Origin: Cycas panzhihuaensis
Lineage: Eukaryota; Cycadophyta
Assembly: GCA_023213395.1 (NCBI GenBank)
Contig: CM041465.1
Coordinates: forward strand, 54,319,741-54,383,740
Reading direction: 5' to 3'
Length of the DNA: 64,000 bases
Shown here: in pieces, positions 1-11,060 of the stretch
Layout: each line of letters opens with the position of its first letter
How positions within the stretch are numbered: the stretch's first letter is position 1
Made by a program: the position numbers and the translations under genes
The notes under the pieces: generated by a model
What the model was told of the DNA's origin: nothing
The model's database searches: none
What the model saw: only the letters and a program-made list of their open reading frames with translations

Positions 1-2263
1 CGTTGCGTCTTCTCAAGGCAATGAGAAGGCAACGAATAGGAGGGCAACTAACTAATATGCAAGCAAACACAGTAAAAGGTACGCTGGAGGGGCGGCTCAG
101 ATACGATGCAAACAAGCTATCTATGCTATGCTACGTAAAGCAAGAAATAATGCAAAAAGATAAATGCTTTCCTTTTTTCCTTTATGTTCTTTTACAATTT
201 CCTAACTACTGAGGCAAATGCATGAAAAGGAAACAGTGTAAAAGAGGATACACAGGAAGCAAGGGGAATACCTGGATCCGGCGCTTGAATGGAGGTGCGG
301 CTTGTCTCTCTAAGTCCCGCTCCTTCTTTCTCCATTCTCCGCGCATGCAACGCCGATCGGCGGTAGTTGCCGGAAGCGATGGAAGAGGGGTTCACTTACC
401 TCCCCTTGAGCATGCAAAACCAAATAAATGGAAGAAAGCTTGAAACTAAAGATAGAGAGGTACTACGCGGGGAACTAACTGGCAATGGGCTTTTCCTACG
501 TATCGCTCCGCCAATGCGCGATCCTACAAACAAGTAAGAAGGGCACCTTCCTCTCGGGAGAGAGGCCACAAGATATACCAAGAAATATATATGTATAAAC
601 TGAAATCAACTGAAACTAAGATCTAAACTAAGCATAGGAATATAACTAAATGAAATAACAGTATACAAGAAATACTCACACCACCATGTATCATGAAAAC
701 ATATGGAATAGAACTGAGTATAGCCTCGGGATGGCTAACTCACCCACAGGAGACCTCCATAGAACTCAGGAAGGAAAACTAGTTGGCAATGAAGTAGTGA
801 TAGGTATCTATGCCAATCGGAATGCTCTAACCAAATCTCCTAAACTCGCTTAGCTCGTTCCCTAAGAAAGTACGAATGGCAAAGGGAAAGAGGACAAGGG
901 ATAGAACCCTTGGGGAGAAGGACAGCAATGGGGGACGGAACCCTGCCTACCTCCCTCAAATCCTCGTATGTACATCTTTACACCGGCTAACTAAGGAAAG
1001 GGTGAAAGAGATGGCTTAGGGAAAATGGAGGGGCTCCAAAGAAATACCGGGAAGGTACCTCTAATATAGAGCAACACTATAGGAGAACTGTAACTAACTA
1101 GGATCACATTCATTTAGAAGCAAAAGAAATAAAACAGAAAAAAGGAAATGAATTACTTTGCAAGTAAAAACAAGAAGTACCTTGTATGGTGGAAGATTAA
1201 GCATGCACTTTGCCACTTGGAACAGCAGCAATAGCTAACATATAGGGACTGGTTATGAGTAGTTCTTGCAAGGGTATGGATGAAGGAAGCTCCTTGTAAG
1301 TTTGGAGCTTTGGAGTGATTCTTGAAGCATCTTTTGGGGTGAAGAAATCTCTTGAATCCTTGAGCACCTACAAAGAAGAATGGAGCTTGCTGTGGAGAGC
1401 AGTAGGGGGCAGCAATGGCCCTGTAAAATCCAGCTGATGGCAACCCACTTCACCTTTTCCAGTTGTTGTGTATGAAGTTTTCTGTTTCTGTGTGTTTTCC
1501 TTGTGTCAAAGTTAGAAATTCTCCTTAGAAGTTTGAAAAATGGGCAAAAAAGATCTAAAAATTTGGCAGCAAAATCCCCTTTATCCCCTGTTCACAGTAG
1601 GTGAACATTGGGGATGTCAGGGTGACTCGAATCAATCAATGCCATGCAATAGTTTCGTGAAAAAAGTGGAAACTGTCGCGTGGTTCTCTTTTTTAAATTT
1701 CAAACAGTCATACTATGACAAACGACAACTGTACCGCAAACTCATGGTACTACTAAGTTTACAGATTTAATCGGTGAAATTCAAAAAAGAGAAAAATAAG
1801 TAGAAGTATCAGGTTTTGGAGCAAAAACAAAGGCTAAACATGAGTTAGATCAGCTGAGGGAATGCCCAGGCAATGGGCAAGTACCCAAAACAATGCAAAG
1901 AGTCCTAACTAAGGATTAAATCAGACTTAGGAAGGACTGCAACATAAGCAACATGTCGTAACTAGGGCAAATAGGACTGACGGAAACATCCCGGGGGACC
2001 GTGGAGACACCGTGGGTGGCTATGCGCCATACGAGGTGTAGCATTCGCTGAGGAATGCCCCCGCTGTGAGTCATCATAGTCGATGGTGTCAGGTAGGCAC
2101 ATGCATTATGAGTAAGTAGAAAAGTAATGCGTGTAGGCAGGCATATGTCAAGCAACCTACTCTAAATAACCTCAATCAAGCATGGGCAAGAAAAGTAAGA
2201 GAATATACCTGAACAAACCTGCGTCGATGCGTCTCGAGTCCATTCCCGAGTGGGTGGGAAACA
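1..2263 (-). repeat. Element A 3' LTR (left end outside window)
   Basis: Read on the minus strand, the LTR starts at 2263 with TGTTTCCC and runs off the window; it matches 8806-11060 throughout. A terminal inverted repeat TTCCC/GGGAA lies at about 2244-2260, a hairpin GCATTC/GAATGC at 2041-2058, a dyad GTTCAC/GTGAAC at 1590-1606 next to a TATA-like GGGGATAAA (complement at 1581-1589), and a splice-donor-like AG|GTAAGT (complement at 394-399). Open frames inside are short and not conserved between copies, so I call no gene. Confidence 0.9.
1581..1606 (-). promoter_or_regulatory. LTR core-promoter candidate: dyad plus TATA-like box
   Basis: On the minus strand GTTCAC-CTACT-GTGAAC (1606-1590) is followed at once by AGGGGATAAA. 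The same arrangement is at 10387-10409 in the other LTR of A and at 58811-58838 in H, with weaker forms in D and F. Its fixed place upstream of an A-rich TATA-like box suggests the U3 promoter; transcription itself is not shown. Confidence 0.45.
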
Positions 2264-2332
2264 TCGCTTGGCAAGACAAACTCACTACTCGGGCGTGGCG
2301 TGATGGCGACAACCAAAGATATGAGTAGCACA

Positions 2333-2335
<3 letters not shown>

Positions 2336-2428
<93 letters not shown>

Positions 2429-2449
2429 TATATATATATATATATATAA
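2336..2449. repeat. (TA)n microsatellite, about 113 bp
   Basis: A near-pure AT dinucleotide run with one TAGATA interruption near 2426. It lies between aRNH and the 3' LTR of A. The same site in B (about 21978) and C (about 37197) holds only about four to five TA units, while D has a similar long run. Confidence 0.97.
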
Positions 2450-2707
2450 GCAATAAAGAGCATCACGTGGACCAAGGGTGTAGGCAAGTGTCGTGGCGGA
2501 ACGCATGGACAAGGGAGACGGAGACGAGGACAACGTAGGGGCTGCCTACGCGTTGTCTAAACATCAACCTGTAACTGAAACAAGTAAGTGAAAGGGGATG
2601 CCCCTGTTGCCGAAGTGCAACGCGAAGTAGGAGGGCATCCAGCAAATAAAGCAAGCAATCTAACAAACAGCAATCGGAGACTTGGGCACGGGCTGGCCAG
2701 GCAAGCC

Positions 2708-3130
2708 TCAGGGGCAGTCGTCTAGAAGAGGGAGGCGACGCTCAAGGATGAGGCGGACGAGGCTGTCGGCCTCAGCGTTGAGGTGCCTAGGGATATGTTG
2801 AATATCCACTGACGAGAAACAAGCTAAAAGAGACTTGGCAGTAGACGCGAGGGTTCTCAGGTGAGGGCATCGCACCTGGTAAACCTGGGTGAGATGGGAC
2901 ACCATGACTTGAGAATCGCAAAACAACACGATGGACTCACGATGGAAATGGAGAGCATCGGTAAGGGCTTCAATAACGGCCGTGTACTCGGCTTTGTTAT
3001 TGGTAGCCTCAGGAAGAAAGACCCCATAACGCAAGAAATCATGTCCGGAGGGGCTGCGAAGAATCCATGCAGCGGCGGAAGGTCCGGGGTTGCCACGACT
3101 ACCACCATCGGTAAAAATGAGAAGAGACAT
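2708..3130 (-). CDS. Archaeal-type RNase H (aRNH) of element A, intact 140 aa
   Basis: The protein starts MSLLIFTDGGSRGNPGPSAA and has the full RNase H catalytic set: D8 in TDGGSRGNPG, E48 in NNKAEY, D72 in CDSQ and D122 in NAEADSL, with the RHLN motif just before the last. Of the four aRNH copies here it alone keeps the tetrad in one open frame. RNase H degrades RNA in RNA-DNA hybrids during reverse transcription; Tat/Ogre elements are known to carry such a second RNase H. Here it is not fused to pol but stands as its own ORF near the 3' LTR. A CCAG acceptor-like site lies at 3149-3146, 15 bases before the ATG. Confidence 0.88.
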   Translation of the reverse strand: MSLLIFTDGGSRGNPGPSAAAWILRSPSGHDFLRYGVFLPEATNNKAEYTAVIEALTDALHFHRESIVLFCDSQVMVSHLTQVYQVRCPHLRTLASTAKSLLACFSSVDIQHIPRHLNAEADSLVRLILERRLPLLDDCP

Positions 3131-4079
3131 ACCTAAATACTAAGTCTGGTAGCAAACAAATAGCAATGAAAGTAAAAGAAAGACTCGGATGGCGAGCAAG
3201 AAGGTGGCCGAGAAGGGTAGGAGGACCTAGCAATGAGGTTACCTGAAAACGAAAGTAAGCAATCCAGCCACTAGCTGAGAGTGGGCGGAGAAAAGATGCC
3301 CTAGAGCGCCAAAGGTTGCTTCGGGAAGCAAAACATGCCTCCGAATGTGGGAGCATTTCCTTTGGGGACCCCAGGAGCGAGAAAGGACTGCAAAAACGAG
3401 TCCAGGGTGGCGAAAAGAGTCAAACGAGTATAAACTCGGGCATGCACGGGAGTAGTACGTAAAACGATGCAGAAGGGCCCTGGCAAAAGTGCGATAATGA
3501 GGTGCCATAAATGCCCTTGCAAGGGAGGGTAAAAAGGGCATCAATAGAGCACAATGGACGACAGGGCCAGAAGGCAACGGCTATCAGGGGAATGGTGTGT
3601 ATCATGTATGATAGAGATAGCATGTATGATTTACTTTCATAAATGAATGATTTATATGTTGTAGATGTAAATATGTAAATATATAAATATATTTATATGA
3701 GTATGTGAATATGTTAATATGCAGATTTTTGTTGATAATATGCATGTGTTTCCTTCCATGTATGGCCATATGTTCATGTAAGCACACGTCCACCGTAAGC
3801 AAAGGTGATCGAGAGGTGTGAGGTTAGAAATAGAGCGACATGCACGTCCACGGAGGAGCATAGCGGAATATGCGAAGGAAACGACAGGCATGAGAGGGGA
3901 GTGACGATACTCCACAGCATCGTCCTAGTCAGGGGATGCCCAAATAGGAGGACAAAGGTTCCCAAGAGCACACGGGAACGCGGGTTCCACGGGAGGAACC
4001 GGAAGAAGAAACGAAAATCCACCTTAAATTGCCATTCTACCCATGGTTGGGAGGAATGGGAACAATTTAAAATGGTAGT
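3131..4079 (-). other. Element A non-coding tract between pol stub and aRNH
   Basis: Reading on the minus strand, 4079-3600 is the conserved post-pol region (hairpin, then an AT-rich stretch), matching B about 17600-18100 and D about 49520-49970. At about 3596 it jumps directly to sequence that in B starts near 20848. The roughly 2.75 kb holding the antisense gene and its promoter region in B is therefore absent from A. From 3596 to 3131 is the aRNH leader. No coding frame here is shared between copies. Confidence 0.7.
4023..4071 (-). repeat. Conserved hairpin just after the pol stop (A)
   Basis: On the minus strand TTAAATTG and CCATTCC pair with AGAATGG and CAATTTAA around a C-rich loop; one pair in the second arm is mismatched in A. 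The same structure is at 17618-17665 in B, 32755-32802 in C and 49535-49583 in D. Confidence 0.7.
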
Positions 4080-4649
4080 TTAGGCTCGTTTCGGAGCATG
4101 GTAATTAATTATTTGATCAATGAAGGGAAGAGGGAAGTTGTCCTTAGGACAAGCGTTGTTTATGTCGCGAAAGTCGACACAAATATGAATGGTCCCGTTC
4201 TTCTTAGCAACGGGAACGATATTCGATACCCACTTAGGGTAATCGATGGAAGAAACGAGTCCCGCATCCAGAAGCTTCTCAACCTCCATCTTAATGGCAG
4301 CTGAAAGCTTCGGGTGAAGGGGACGTTGCTTCTGACGCATGGGTCAAGCATCAGGAAAGGTCGTAAGGTTATGCATGACGATGGAGGGGTCAATGCCCTT
4401 CATATCCTAGTAGTCCCATGCGAATACATCGCGGAATTCCTGGAACAGGAGGGAGTATTCCCTCACTTCGTCAAGAATACATTCCGCTCCTACCTTGATG
4501 ACCTTGTCTGGGGCAAGGACTATGTCCTGAGTTTCCCCCATGCACATGGCATTCCCCTCCTTGAAATGGAGGGGGGCAAGATCAACCGGAAGGGAGGAAA
4601 TGGAAGAGGGGATCGGGTCGGCTAATATGGACCCAACCGCTAAGACCTT
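4080..4649 (-). pseudogene. Truncated reverse transcriptase start (A)
   Basis: The frame at 4340-4080 shows the beginning of a Ty3/gypsy RT: an EVEKLLDAG stretch, YPKWVSNIVPVAKKNG, CVDFRDINNACPKDNFPLP and then IDQII, after which sequence switches to the pol-end junction and stops. The palm with the FMDDL active site, native RNase H and integrase are missing. The stretch 4341-4649 is the decayed link to the upstream linker frame. Compare element C, where the same start continues into a full though frameshifted pol. Confidence 0.85.
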
Positions 4650-5159
4650 CTAGTGGCCAAGCTTGTGGTGACCAGGAGGTAAACTGGGCATGGAACCTGC
4701 TAAGTGTTCCAGCAAAGCCTCATTATCTTCGAAGTAGTCCACCCCATGGATGACCTGACTCTGAATGGACGAGGCGCAGGATAGCGTGGGAGTGATAGGA
4801 CCGGTATGGCCTGAAAACTGCCCATCATCCCTAAGAGAATCTGAAAGAGAGTCAAAGAGAGGTCCCTCGTAAAACGCTAGAGGGAAACTCTCAACATCAT
4901 CACCTACGGGAGGTGATGGGATGGAAGAGCCAGGAACGTGATGATCGACATGCGCAATGTCATGTGACATGTGAAAATGACCAGGCTCTACAACAAAAGG
5001 GGTCATAGGAGGAAACCTAGGACTAGGAGGATGCCCCGCACTAGTGCGGAGGAATGAAACTGGGTGAGGGCGATCCTCATCCTCACTGTGGGACCCGTCA
5101 TCATCAAACATGGTGAGGTACCCATAGCTCCCGATACCAATGTGGGCGAAACACGTCAA
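4650..5159 (-). pseudogene. Acidic linker between protease and RT (A)
   Basis: A 169-residue frame with IGIGSYGYL near its start, an acidic patch (DDDGSHSEDED) and the conserved VDYFEDNEALLEHLAGSMPS segment near its end. Equivalents are at 48555-49373 in D, 29351-30060 in C and 17063-17476 in B (start only). It matches no enzyme I know. In Tat/Ogre elements the interval between protease and RT is variable and in Ogre holds an intron. It is an interior part of gag-pol, so the ATG at 5159 need not be a real start. Confidence 0.6.
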
Positions 5160-5224
5160 ATCAGGAGAAGAAGATATGGGATCTTCTTCACGGTAAGAGG
5201 AATCAAGGATTCCAATGGAGCAAG

Positions 5225-6214
5225 CTAAGACATGGTCGGAAGGGTGTTTGTTTCCCTTCGTATGGCCATGGCTTGCACAAGCGTAAGCCTAGCCTGTTTG
5301 GCGAGCGATCGCTCGCGGGAGACAACTTTCATTTGCCCATTATGGATAAATTTAAGTTGCCCCCAACGGGTGGAACACACGGCTCCCATTTGGTTAAGCC
5401 ATGGTCGACCCATAAGCAAGTTGTAATCAACGTCAACATCGAGGACAACGATGTCAGTAACGACAGTCTTGTCCTCGAGGGTAAGGGGTATCGAGACAGA
5501 TCCTAAGGGAGTCTTCTCACTACCGTCATAACCCTGACAACGCCATGGAACAGGTTCCAAGGCGGAAATGCCAAGCTCTTGCATAACGCGCAAGGGCATG
5601 GCATTGACGAAAGAACCGTTGTCCACGACGGTTCTTCGCAATGTGCAATCAGGAGTATCTATGGTAATGGTGAAAGGGAAGTTCCACTGGCGTTCCCTTC
5701 CACTGGATGCGGGAAGATCTCTAGGATTGAAAGAGATAACGGGTTCGCAGCTTTGGGTTGTGCCCAAGGCATGAACAGATACGTCATTCGATCTTAAAGC
5801 TTCCAAGAGGAGCGCTCGTTGCTTGGGGCAACTTCTCAAGACGTCCATGATGGACATCCTGGCAGCCACAGTGAGAAGCTCTTCGACTACGGAGAAGGGC
5901 TTACCCCTCCCAGTGGGTTGGGAAAGGGCTCTCATAAAGTCAAATCTACCGGGGCGGACGAGAATGCTCTTGGGAAGTGCAGGAATCTCCGGAGGAACGG
6001 CTTCCAGAGGGGGATCAAGTTGCGAGGTGGACGCAGAGGCACCTGTTGCCTCCTTCGCAGCTTGAGACCGGGTCAACGCGTAAAGGGGAGTGGTCTTAAG
6101 CATTTGGATCACCTTCTTTCCCTTGTTACGGGACCGCAAAGGTGATGGAGCACGGCGGTCAGGGGAGCGCGAAGGAGAAGATGGCCTCCATACACCCTTC
6201 CCTCTACCATGCAA
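5225..6214 (-). CDS. Retropepsin-like aspartic protease region (A)
   Basis: A 329-residue frame. Its first part (HGRGKGVWRPSSPSRSPDRR, then KKVIQMLKTTPLYALT) is the basic gag tail and joining segment. The protease core follows: VVDNGSFVNAMP near residues 194-205, a flap-like region, and LLMGRPWL near 264-271. DNGS in place of the usual D[T/S]G[A/S] and GRPWL are typical of the Tat/Ogre branch as I know it. The enzyme would cut Gag-Pol in the particle. The frame differs from that of gag (6109-7347), which it overlaps by about 100 bp; a knuckle-bearing frame joins it upstream, so a frameshift lies near 6430. The ATG at 6214 is probably internal. Confidence 0.82.
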   Translation of the reverse strand: MHGRGKGVWRPSSPSRSPDRRAPSPLRSRNKGKKVIQMLKTTPLYALTRSQAAKEATGASASTSQLDPPLEAVPPEIPALPKSILVRPGRFDFMRALSQPTGRGKPFSVVEELLTVAARMSIMDVLRSCPKQRALLLEALRSNDVSVHALGTTQSCEPVISFNPRDLPASSGRERQWNFPFTITIDTPDCTLRRTVVDNGSFVNAMPLRVMQELGISALEPVPWRCQGYDGSEKTPLGSVSIPLTLEDKTVVTDIVVLDVDVDYNLLMGRPWLNQMGAVCSTRWGQLKFIHNGQMKVVSRERSLAKQARLTLVQAMAIRRETNTLPTMS

Positions 6215-8316
6215 AGGACAAGAATCGGGGGATCTATCCTGATTCTGATTGTTCCTTTACTGAACATCACGGCCACGTTCCCCATGCTTGGGGAACCAGT
6301 CTCTATGAATGGGTTGATCGAGGTTAGGCCTCGATGCCCGCCTAGGGGACGAATCACGCGGCGGGGCATCGCGTGGGTGCTATGCCCGGCAACACGAATC
6401 GTCATGGAAACACTCCCCGTGGATGGAACACCATCTCTTCTCAAGGGGAGGATCGATCCTCCTTGCTTGAGAAGGCTGGGTGTTACCCCCTTTGGGGGCA
6501 TCGCACGAGAAGGTTGCTGAACTGGTTTATGGGAGGTCGGCGACAAAGGAGGTTGGAGTTTAAGCTCCTTCATCGTGCACTCAAATAAGTGAATAGCAGA
6601 GGTAAGAGGATCTAGGGTCCTCTCAGTCGGATGAGAAGTGGACCTAGCAGGCTGCGAAGGTTTGGTTTCCTTCGCTGGGGGAGGCGCCTCATGACGTTGT
6701 GAGGGCTTAGGAGGTTTCTTGAGTCCATCTTGGATCTCAATGGCCTCCAACGCCAAGCACCTCGTAATCGCGGAGTCACATGTGGTTGCCCCCATCTTGA
6801 GGACTTCCACATGCACTTCGGGGCCAAGTGTGTTGACGAAAAGATCTCGCTTCAACTCTTCAGGCAACGTGGCCTTGATAGAGTGAAGAAGATCATGAAA
6901 GCGTCGCATAAAGTCACGATTCATCTCGTTGTGACCTTGTTTAAGCGACAGAAGCACTTTCATTCCGCTTTCGAATGGACGGGCTACGTCAAAATAGTTG
7001 ACGAACTCGTCCACCAATTGCTGGAATGAAGAAATCGAATGAGCAGGAAGGCGGTAAAACCACTTGAGGGTGTCGCCCTGCAATGATCGCGGAAAAAGCT
7101 TCATCAGGATATGGTCGTAAGCCCAATAATCGATGCACGTTATAGAGAAACTGCGTACATGCTCGGTTGGGTCTTGCGACAAAGTTCCGTCGAATTTAGG
7201 AACTTTAGGAGGGTGAGGCGGCAGGTTTGTCCTTAGTGCCTCAACAGATAATGGCATCGACCTATCCATGAAAGGACGTGTCCTCACTTGGGCTAATGGA
7301 TCGATGATCGATAAAGGAACAGAAGTAGATGGGGGTGGTAAACCCATCCCTCCTTGGGGAAATGCCCCTTGTTGGAAAGGGGGTTGCGGGTAAATGCTCT
7401 AGAAGGGAAGTATGTTCCCTTGTGACGAAGCAGAAATAGGAGTTGCGCTAGAGGATGGAAACAAAGGGTGAGGGACCGGGTTTTGCCCATATGGGCCACC
7501 CATAGGCGGCGCTACCCCATATAGGTGCAACGGGTCCACCCCATAAGCAGGAAGATGGTTTCCCCTAGCTTACCCCCAAGGTTGAGACGTGTAACCTGGG
7601 GGCACGTAAAGGGAAGGACCACCAGCAGAGTTTTGAACATATGCAGGAGTGGGTCCTACATAGTTGATGGCAGTGGCGCTAGTAGGGCCTCGAGGCCTAC
7701 TAGGGAACACATGTGCCACGTTCAAAGGCGGCGCATGCGCTTGGCTCGGAAATGGCATGCTAACCCCGAGTTGGGGAAAGGACATGCCACGAATGGGTCT
7801 TGAAGAAGTAGGACCACGGTTAGAAGTAGGCGGCGCAACGCTTGTCCTGGGAGCCGGGGTAGACATGGCATAGGACGAGTGTGCACGGGTGGAAGTATCA
7901 ATCGTTGTAGAAGGTGCAGGGATGGATGAGGAAGACGCTATATTGCGTAACACTTCTTCAAACCATCTAGGGTGCGGTTGGTGGCGAGTTGTTCGAAAGT
8001 ACTCACTAAACGCTTCGACTACATCGGCGAGAGGAGTATCCTCGTAGCCATACGAAGTCGACGGGATCTCAAAAGTAGGGGATCCCTCAGGACGCTCCTC
8101 ATAAGGCTCACCAGTGGGGTGGTGAGTCTCGTAAGGGGCCGGATCTTCCAGTGCATGAGCGGAAGGATGAAAGTCGGCAGGATGAAATTGGTCATCTGGA
8201 TAGTAGATGGAATCATCACCCTCATGGGTGGATTCTGGGACAGATGAAGGGAACTCTTGAGTTCCCGAAGTCATGGTATGGTAGGCCCAATCGGACGGGT
8301 AACCTTCCATTGTCAA
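6109..8316 (-). pseudogene. gag (capsid/nucleocapsid) of element A, broken
   Basis: The ATG at 8310 begins MEGYPSDW, a start shared with B, H and C. One frame runs to 6109 with two in-frame stops, TAA near 7570 (CAG in D) and TAG near 7400. The N-terminal half is proline- and serine-rich; the central part is the retrotransposon Gag domain (FDGTLSQDPTEHVRSF, YWAYDHILMKLF, GDTLKWFYRLP, FVNYFDVARPFESGMKVLLS). Near 6430 the coding frame shifts, and the other frame holds the zinc knuckle RWCSIHGECFHDDSCC, of type C-X2-H-X4-H-X4-C. Gag would form the cytoplasmic particle and bind RNA. Confidence 0.85.
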
Positions 8317-8583
8317 ATCGGGGTTCGACGATGGAAGGGAACGAGGCTATTGGTCCTCTAACAACGGCGGCAAACCTCGCAAGCAACGCGAGAAACGTCG
8401 CATGCAACGCCTTTGCGAGCGTTGTTAGAAGAAACAAAAAAGAAAGGAAGGAAAATGATGCAAGCACATTGGGGGTTGTCTAACTGAAAACACGGAATAT
8501 GAAACTACCTAGAGGCAAGAACACCAACAAGAAGGGGAAGCGAATTTAGCTCCCTTACTGGCAGTCCCCAATACGGTCGCCAG
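8317..8583 (-). other. PBS and untranslated leader of element A
   Basis: Next to the 5' LTR the minus strand reads CTGGCGACCGTATTGGGGA (8583-8565), the primer-binding site; TGGCGAC sites of this kind are reported in Tat/Ogre elements with tRNA-Arg priming, which I did not verify. The leader then has a weakened form of the GTTGGG/CCCAAC hairpin (about 8462-8480) before the gag ATG. Confidence 0.7.
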
Positions 8584-11060
8584 TGAAACGCTCGCTACGG
8601 GGCGGTGATCCTACGTCTAGCAAAAAGATATAAGAATGCATTATGCTAACTAAGCTAGGCAGCGAGGACCTCACCTCGTAGGGCGTCTGTGCGTCGGAGC
8701 GCGGATTCAGGACTACAAGGTGCCTGGTTGCTTCCAGGTAGTCGTACAAAAACAAGGCCTTCCTACCCTTCGGATGGCCGGGAAGGAGAGGGAATGCCTT
8801 GCGCGTTGCGTCTTCTCAAGGCAATGAGAAGGCAACGAACAGGAGGGCAACTAACTAATATGCAAGCAAATGCGGTAAAAGGTATGGTGGAGGGGCGGTT
8901 CGGATACGATTCAAATAAGCTATCTATGCTATTCTACGTAAAGTAAGAAATAATACAAAAAGATGAATGCTTTCCCTTTTTCCTTTATGTTCTTTTATAA
9001 TTTCCTAACTACTGAGGCAAATGCATGAAAAGGAAACAGTGTAAAAGAGGATACACAGGAAGCAAGGGGAATACCTAGATCCGGCGCTTGAATGGAGGTG
9101 CGGCTTGTCTCTCTAAGTCCCGCTCCTTCTTTCTCCGTTCTCCGCGCATGCAATGCCGATCGGCGGTAGTTGCCGGAAGCGATGGAAGAGGGGTTCACTT
9201 ACCTCCCCTTGAGCATGCAAAACCAAATAAACGGAAGAAAGCTTGAAACTAAAGATAGAGAGGTACTACGTGGGGAACTAACTAGCAATGGGCTCGTCCT
9301 ACGTATCACTCCGCCAATGCGCGATCCTGCAAATAAGTAAGAAGGGCACCTTCCTCTCAGGAGAGAGGCCACAAGATATACCAAGAAATATATATGCATA
9401 AACTGAAATCAACTGAAACTAAGATCTGAACTAAGCATAGGAATATAACCGAATGAAATAACAGTATACAAGAAACACTCACACCACTATGTATCATGAA
9501 AACATACGAAATGGAACTGAGTATAGCCTCGGGATGGCTAACTCACCCATGGGAGACCTCCACAGAACTCGGGAAGGAAAACTAGTTGGCAAAGAAGTAG
9601 TGACGGGTATCTATGCCAATCGGAATGCTCTAACCAAATCTCCTAAACTCCCTTAGCCTGTTCCCTAAGAAAGCACGAATGGCAAATGGAAAGAGGACAA
9701 GTAATGGAACCCTTGGGGAGAAGGACAGCAATGGGGGACAGAACCCCGCTTACCTCCCTCAAATCCTCGTATGTACACCTTTACACAGGCTAACTAAGGA
9801 AAGGGTGAAAGAGATGGCTTAGGGAAAATGGAGGGGCTCCAAAGAAACACCGGGAAGGTACCTCTAATCTAGAGTAACACTATGGGAGAACTGTAACTAA
9901 CTAGGATCACATTCATTTAGAAGCAAAATAAATAAAACAGAAAAAAGGAAATGAATTACTTTGTAAGTAAAAACAAGAAGTACCTTGTATGGTGGAAGAT
10001 TAAGCATGCACTTTGCCACTTGGAATAGCAGCAATAGCTAACATATAGGGACTGGTTATGAGTAGTTCTTATAAGGGTATGGATGAAGGAAGCTCCTTGT
10101 AAGTTTGGAGCTTTGGAGTGATTCTTGAAGCAGCTTTTGGGGTGAAGAAATCTCTTGAATCCTTGAGCACCTGCAAAGAAGAATGGAGCTTGCTGTGGAG
10201 AGCAGTAGGGGGCAGCAATGGCCCTATAAAATCCAGCTGATGGCAACCCACTTCATCTTTTCTAGTTGTTGTGTATGAAGTTTTCTGTTTCTGTGTGTTT
10301 TCTTTATGTCAAAGTTAGAAATTCTCCTTAGAAGTTTGAAAAATGGGCAAAAAAGATCTGAAAAATGGGGAGCAAAATCCCCTTTATCCCCTGTTCACAG
10401 TAGGTGAACGTTGGGGATGTCAGGGCGACTCGAATTAATCAATGCCACGTGGCAGTTTTGCGAAAAAAGCAGAAACTATCGCATGGTTCTCTTCTTTAAA
10501 TTTCAAGCGATCGTCTGGCGGTAAACTCTCTGATCTGCGCAAACTCGCTGATCGCTAAGTTTCTGTGATGTCGAAATTTAAAAAAGAGAAAAATAAGCAG
10601 AAGTATCAAGTTTTGGAGCAAAAATAAAGGCTAAACATGAGTTAGATCAGCTGAGGGAATGCCCAGGCAATGGGCAAGTACCCAAAACAATGCAAAGAGT
10701 CCTAACTAAGGATTAAATCAGACTTAGGAAGGACTACAACATAAGCAACATGTCGTAACTAGGGCAAATAGGACTGACAGAAACATCCTGGGGGACCGTG
10801 GAGACACTGTGGGTGGCTGTGCGAAATACAGGGTGTAGCATTCGCTGAGGAATGCCCCCGCAATGAGTCGTCATAGGCTGATGGTGTGTCGTAGGCACAT
10901 GCATTATGAGCAAGTAGAAAAGCAATGTGTGCAGGCAGGCATATGTCAAGCAACCTACTCTAAATAACCTCAATCAAGCATGGGCAAGAAAAGTAAGAGA
11001 ATATACCTAAACAAACATGCGTCAATATGTCTCGAGTCCATTCCCAGTAGCTAGAAAATA
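8584..11060 (-). repeat. Element A 5' LTR, complete, about 2.48 kb
   Basis: Read on the minus strand it runs from 11060 (TATTTTC, a decayed TGTTTCC) to 8584 (GTTTCA), beside the PBS. It is the partner of 1-2263. It keeps the dyad and TATA-like box (10387-10409), the AG|GTAAGT donor-like site (complement at 9197-9202) and the GTGGGTGAGTTAGCCATCC block. The two LTRs differ by scattered transitions, many at CpG, so A is not a recent insertion. Confidence 0.9.

Larger units (their letters stand above)
1..11060 (-). mobile_element. Element A: Tat/Ogre-like Ty3/gypsy retrotransposon, pol-deleted
   Basis: Positions 1-2263 and 8806-11060 are near-identical direct repeats, and between them gag, protease, linker, an RT stub and aRNH all read on the minus strand. 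The left LTR should begin about 220 bp before the window. The element lacks most of RT, native RNase H and integrase, and also the antisense gene seen in B, C and D, so it is non-autonomous. It lies in the divergent LTR E. The base pairs after its right end are GCGGC; the matching target duplication would lie outside the window. Confidence 0.9.

Noticed and set aside
2172-2533. Minus-strand ORFs rich in alternating Ile-Tyr
   Set aside because: They are translations of the TA microsatellite.
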